Below, in pieces: positions 6,496-7,506 of a stretch of DNA of 7,506 nt. How positions within the stretch are numbered: the stretch's first letter is position 1; each line of letters begins with the position of its first letter. Source of the stretch: an uncultured Oscillospiraceae bacterium (GTDB lineage: Bacteria; Bacillota; Clostridia; Oscillospirales; Acutalibacteraceae). The position numbers and the translations under genes were made by a program. The notes under the pieces were generated by a model. That model worked only from the letters and a program-made list of their open reading frames with translations, had not been told where the DNA came from and did no database searches. The stretch lies in contig URCA01000076.1 in the NCBI GenBank assembly GCA_900546265.1, positions 1 through 7,506 of the forward strand. The letters are read 5' to 3'.

Positions 6496-7065
6496 TTACA
6501 GCAGACAAGCCAAATAGCTTCCCGCCGCTAAAAATGGAACCAATGGAAATGACGTGTTCACTGGTTCCTTCTTTATTTTTCTGGTGATACATATGCCGAC
6601 CACGCCCATCACCAAACCAACGATCAGCGCTGTGAGGCCCAGCCTCGGGCCAAAGAAAAAGCCCACCGCCGCCATCAGCTTAATGTCCGCGCCCCCGATG
6701 CTCCCATTCTTGAGGATACTTGCCGCAAATAGCGGAAACGCGGCAATGAACATCCCGGCCAGCATGATAAGGATTTCCGCCGGTTCAAATCGGATGAGCG
6801 CCGATAGCAGCACCATGACCCACAGGCAATCGTCCACCTCCCGGTTGTATAGATCCTGTAAGGAGGCGGTGTACAGGCAAAAAAACAGCGCCATTCCCCG
6901 AAGAACAAACAGCGGATCGGAAACCCGGATATACAACAGCAATACAAGCAGGCAAGGAAAAACCACATGCAGCAGGCATGTTTTCCGTTTCTGCCGTTCG
7001 GCTGTTCGCATTTCTATCAGGACGGCTATAACAGCCGCAGTCAAAAGCAGGCCGCACAGGGCCAT
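6496..7065 (-). CDS. A24-family prepilin peptidase (TadV/CpaA-like)
   Basis: A 189-residue polytopic membrane aspartyl protease that would cleave the leader of the pilin-like proteins on the cytoplasmic side of the membrane. The two expected catalytic aspartates are visible: D71 in the ASLQDLYNREVDD segment after a transmembrane helix, and D127 in GSIGGADIKLMAAVG. The family signature near the C-terminus (PLVPFLAAGSYLA, about 174-186) is also present. It lacks the N-terminal cysteine-rich methylase domain of PilD-type enzymes, as is usual for Tad peptidases. The active-site loop reads G-G-A-D rather than the textbook G-x-G-D. The first hydrophobic helix begins at residue 3, which supports this ATG. 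The purine-rich GGGGGGAG lies about 17 nt upstream, which is far for a ribosome site. The cpaB-like gene follows after 12 nt. Confidence 0.9.
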   Translation of the reverse strand: MALCGLLLTAAVIAVLIEMRTAERQKRKTCLLHVVFPCLLVLLLYIRVSDPLFVLRGMALFFCLYTASLQDLYNREVDDCLWVMVLLSALIRFEPAEILIMLAGMFIAAFPLFAASILKNGSIGGADIKLMAAVGFFFGPRLGLTALIVGLVMGVVGICITRKIKKEPVNTSFPLVPFLAAGSYLACLL

Positions 7066-7103
7066 TGCATCTGCTATACGTTCTCCCCCCTTAGTAGGAG
7101 ACG

Positions 7104-7126
7104 GGGCCGGGCAATGAGCCCGGCCC
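7104..7126 (-). terminator. GC-rich stem-loop after the pilin gene (attenuator or mRNA stabiliser)
   Basis: Two perfect complementary arms of nine bases (GGGCCGGGC and GCCCGGCCC) enclose a 5-nt loop, 14 nt after the pilin stop codon. No run of T follows on the minus strand, so it is unlikely to be an efficient intrinsic terminator. A hairpin directly 3' of a pilin gene commonly protects or partly terminates the transcript so that pilin is made in excess of the assembly proteins. That role is inferred here. Confidence 0.6.
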
Positions 7127-7140
7127 TCGCCACCGTTTAA

Positions 7141-7437
7141 TCAGGTGCCGCTGTAGCTGAACAATTCGGTGATTTTGGTCTTGAGGGTCGGCATGATGGT
7201 ATCGCCGAACAGGGCATAAAGGGTGGTCAGGATCAGTGCGCCGACCACGATGCTGATCAGGATTTTCAGCGCGGTGTCCACAAAGCCCTCGCCGCGTTTG
7301 CCGGCCAGAGCCGCGCCGCAGGCACAAGGGATGGGAAGCGGGCTGGTGAGGACAGATTTGGTATACAAAAGGCCGCGCTTGATGGAATTCTTGACGCGAT
7401 TGGCAATGGCTTTGATCACGTTTTTCAGCTTGTTCAT
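7141..7437 (-). CDS. Flp-like small pilin candidate (DUF6133-like)
   Basis: A 98-residue protein, probably the major structural pilin of the Tad-like machine. Residues 1-49 are basic and hydrophilic, with a Pro/Cys-rich stretch around 33-41 (PLPIPCACG). Then comes K47-R48-G49 followed by E50-G-F-V-D54, and one hydrophobic helix at about 55-78. The short C-terminus ends near SYSGT. Cutting after G49 would leave a 49-residue product, the usual size of mature Flp pilins. The start is ATG, with GAGG 8 nt upstream (7446-7449). It is the first gene of the cluster and is separated from the peptidase gene by 75 nt holding a strong stem-loop. The sequence resembles a Clostridia family I recall as DUF6133. 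The pilin role is inferred from size, motif and neighbours. The unusually long leader is odd, and Asp rather than Glu stands at +5. It could instead be a small membrane accessory protein. Confidence 0.8.
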   Translation of the reverse strand: MNKLKNVIKAIANRVKNSIKRGLLYTKSVLTSPLPIPCACGAALAGKRGEGFVDTALKILISIVVGALILTTLYALFGDTIMPTLKTKITELFSYSGT

Positions 7438-7473
7438 TTGGGATACCTCGTCTATTACAATAAATTTGGACAG

Positions 7474-7500
7474 GAAAGCCGAGCAGCCAGTCCGGCTTTC
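7474..7500. repeat. Hairpin upstream of the pilin gene
   Basis: GAAAGCCG and CGGCTTTC form a perfect 8-bp stem with an 11-nt loop, some 37 nt before the pilin ATG. Neither side has a good T run (TTTCC on the plus side only), so it may be a weak terminator of an upstream gene or a 5' leader structure. No clear -35/-10 promoter pair could be placed between it and the pilin gene. Confidence 0.4.
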
Positions 7501-7506
7501 TTTCCA

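Noticed and set aside
1..7506. CRISPR array, tRNA, rRNA, insertion sequence or phage genes
   Set aside because: I saw no regularly spaced repeats, cloverleaf with a 3' CCA-type acceptor, rRNA-like stretches, transposase with catalytic motif, or integrase. The IS66-like wording at 4949-5056 is too short to call an element.
7438..7506. Promoter upstream of the pilin gene
   Set aside because: A TATTGTAAT stretch could serve as a -10 region, but no acceptable -35 hexamer lies about 17 nt before it, and the upstream hairpin occupies that place. Not listed as a feature.

Overview
The window holds one compact gene cluster, read entirely on the minus strand, that encodes a Tad/Flp-type (type IVc-like) pilus or secretion machine. 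The organism is most likely a Gram-positive Clostridia member of the Oscillospiraceae/Lachnospiraceae kind. This is an inference from four things: moderately high GC, strong AGGAGG-type ribosome sites with several TTG starts, the absence of any outer-membrane secretin or other outer-membrane component, and small proteins that resemble families common in Clostridia genomes and their integrative elements (recalled as DUF6133, DUF4320 and DUF6550). No integrase, relaxase, VirB4/VirD4 homologue or insertion sequence lies in the window, so whether the locus sits on a mobile element cannot be decided here.

In the direction of transcription (high to low coordinates) the order is: a small Flp-like major pilin candidate (7437-7141); a strong GC-rich stem-loop; an A24-family prepilin peptidase (7065-6496); a CpaB/RcpC-like SAF protein (6483-5779); a CpaE/TadZ-like P-loop ATPase whose Walker A lysine is missing (5777-5046); the CpaF/TadA secretion ATPase (about 4980-3661); two T2SSF membrane platform proteins, TadB-like (3629-2703) and TadC-like (2689-1820); two pilin-like minor subunits (1731-1312 and 1315-827); and a membrane-anchored protein with a 14-cysteine ectodomain (808-101). 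A rho-independent terminator at 84-56 closes the unit. Beyond it, at 1-52, are a dispersed-type palindrome and a perfect 12-nt palindrome.

Inferred working model: the peptidase trims the pilin-like proteins at an R-G junction; CpaF powers assembly on the TadB/TadC platform; the CpaE-like protein positions the machine; CpaB may act as a periplasm-equivalent or cell-wall-side component; and the last three genes supply minor or tip subunits. Short intergenic gaps (a 1-nt gap and a 4-nt overlap among them) support a single operon. The larger gaps carry hairpins after the pilin gene and before the minor pilins, and could set subunit ratios.

The least explained items are: a well-formed hidden coding stretch (5056-4949) between the CpaE-like gene and cpaF, which looks like a +1-frame continuation of the former; the shared R-G-E-G-[YF]-[IV]-D motif in the pilin candidates; the lost P-loop lysine; and the cysteine-rich terminal protein.
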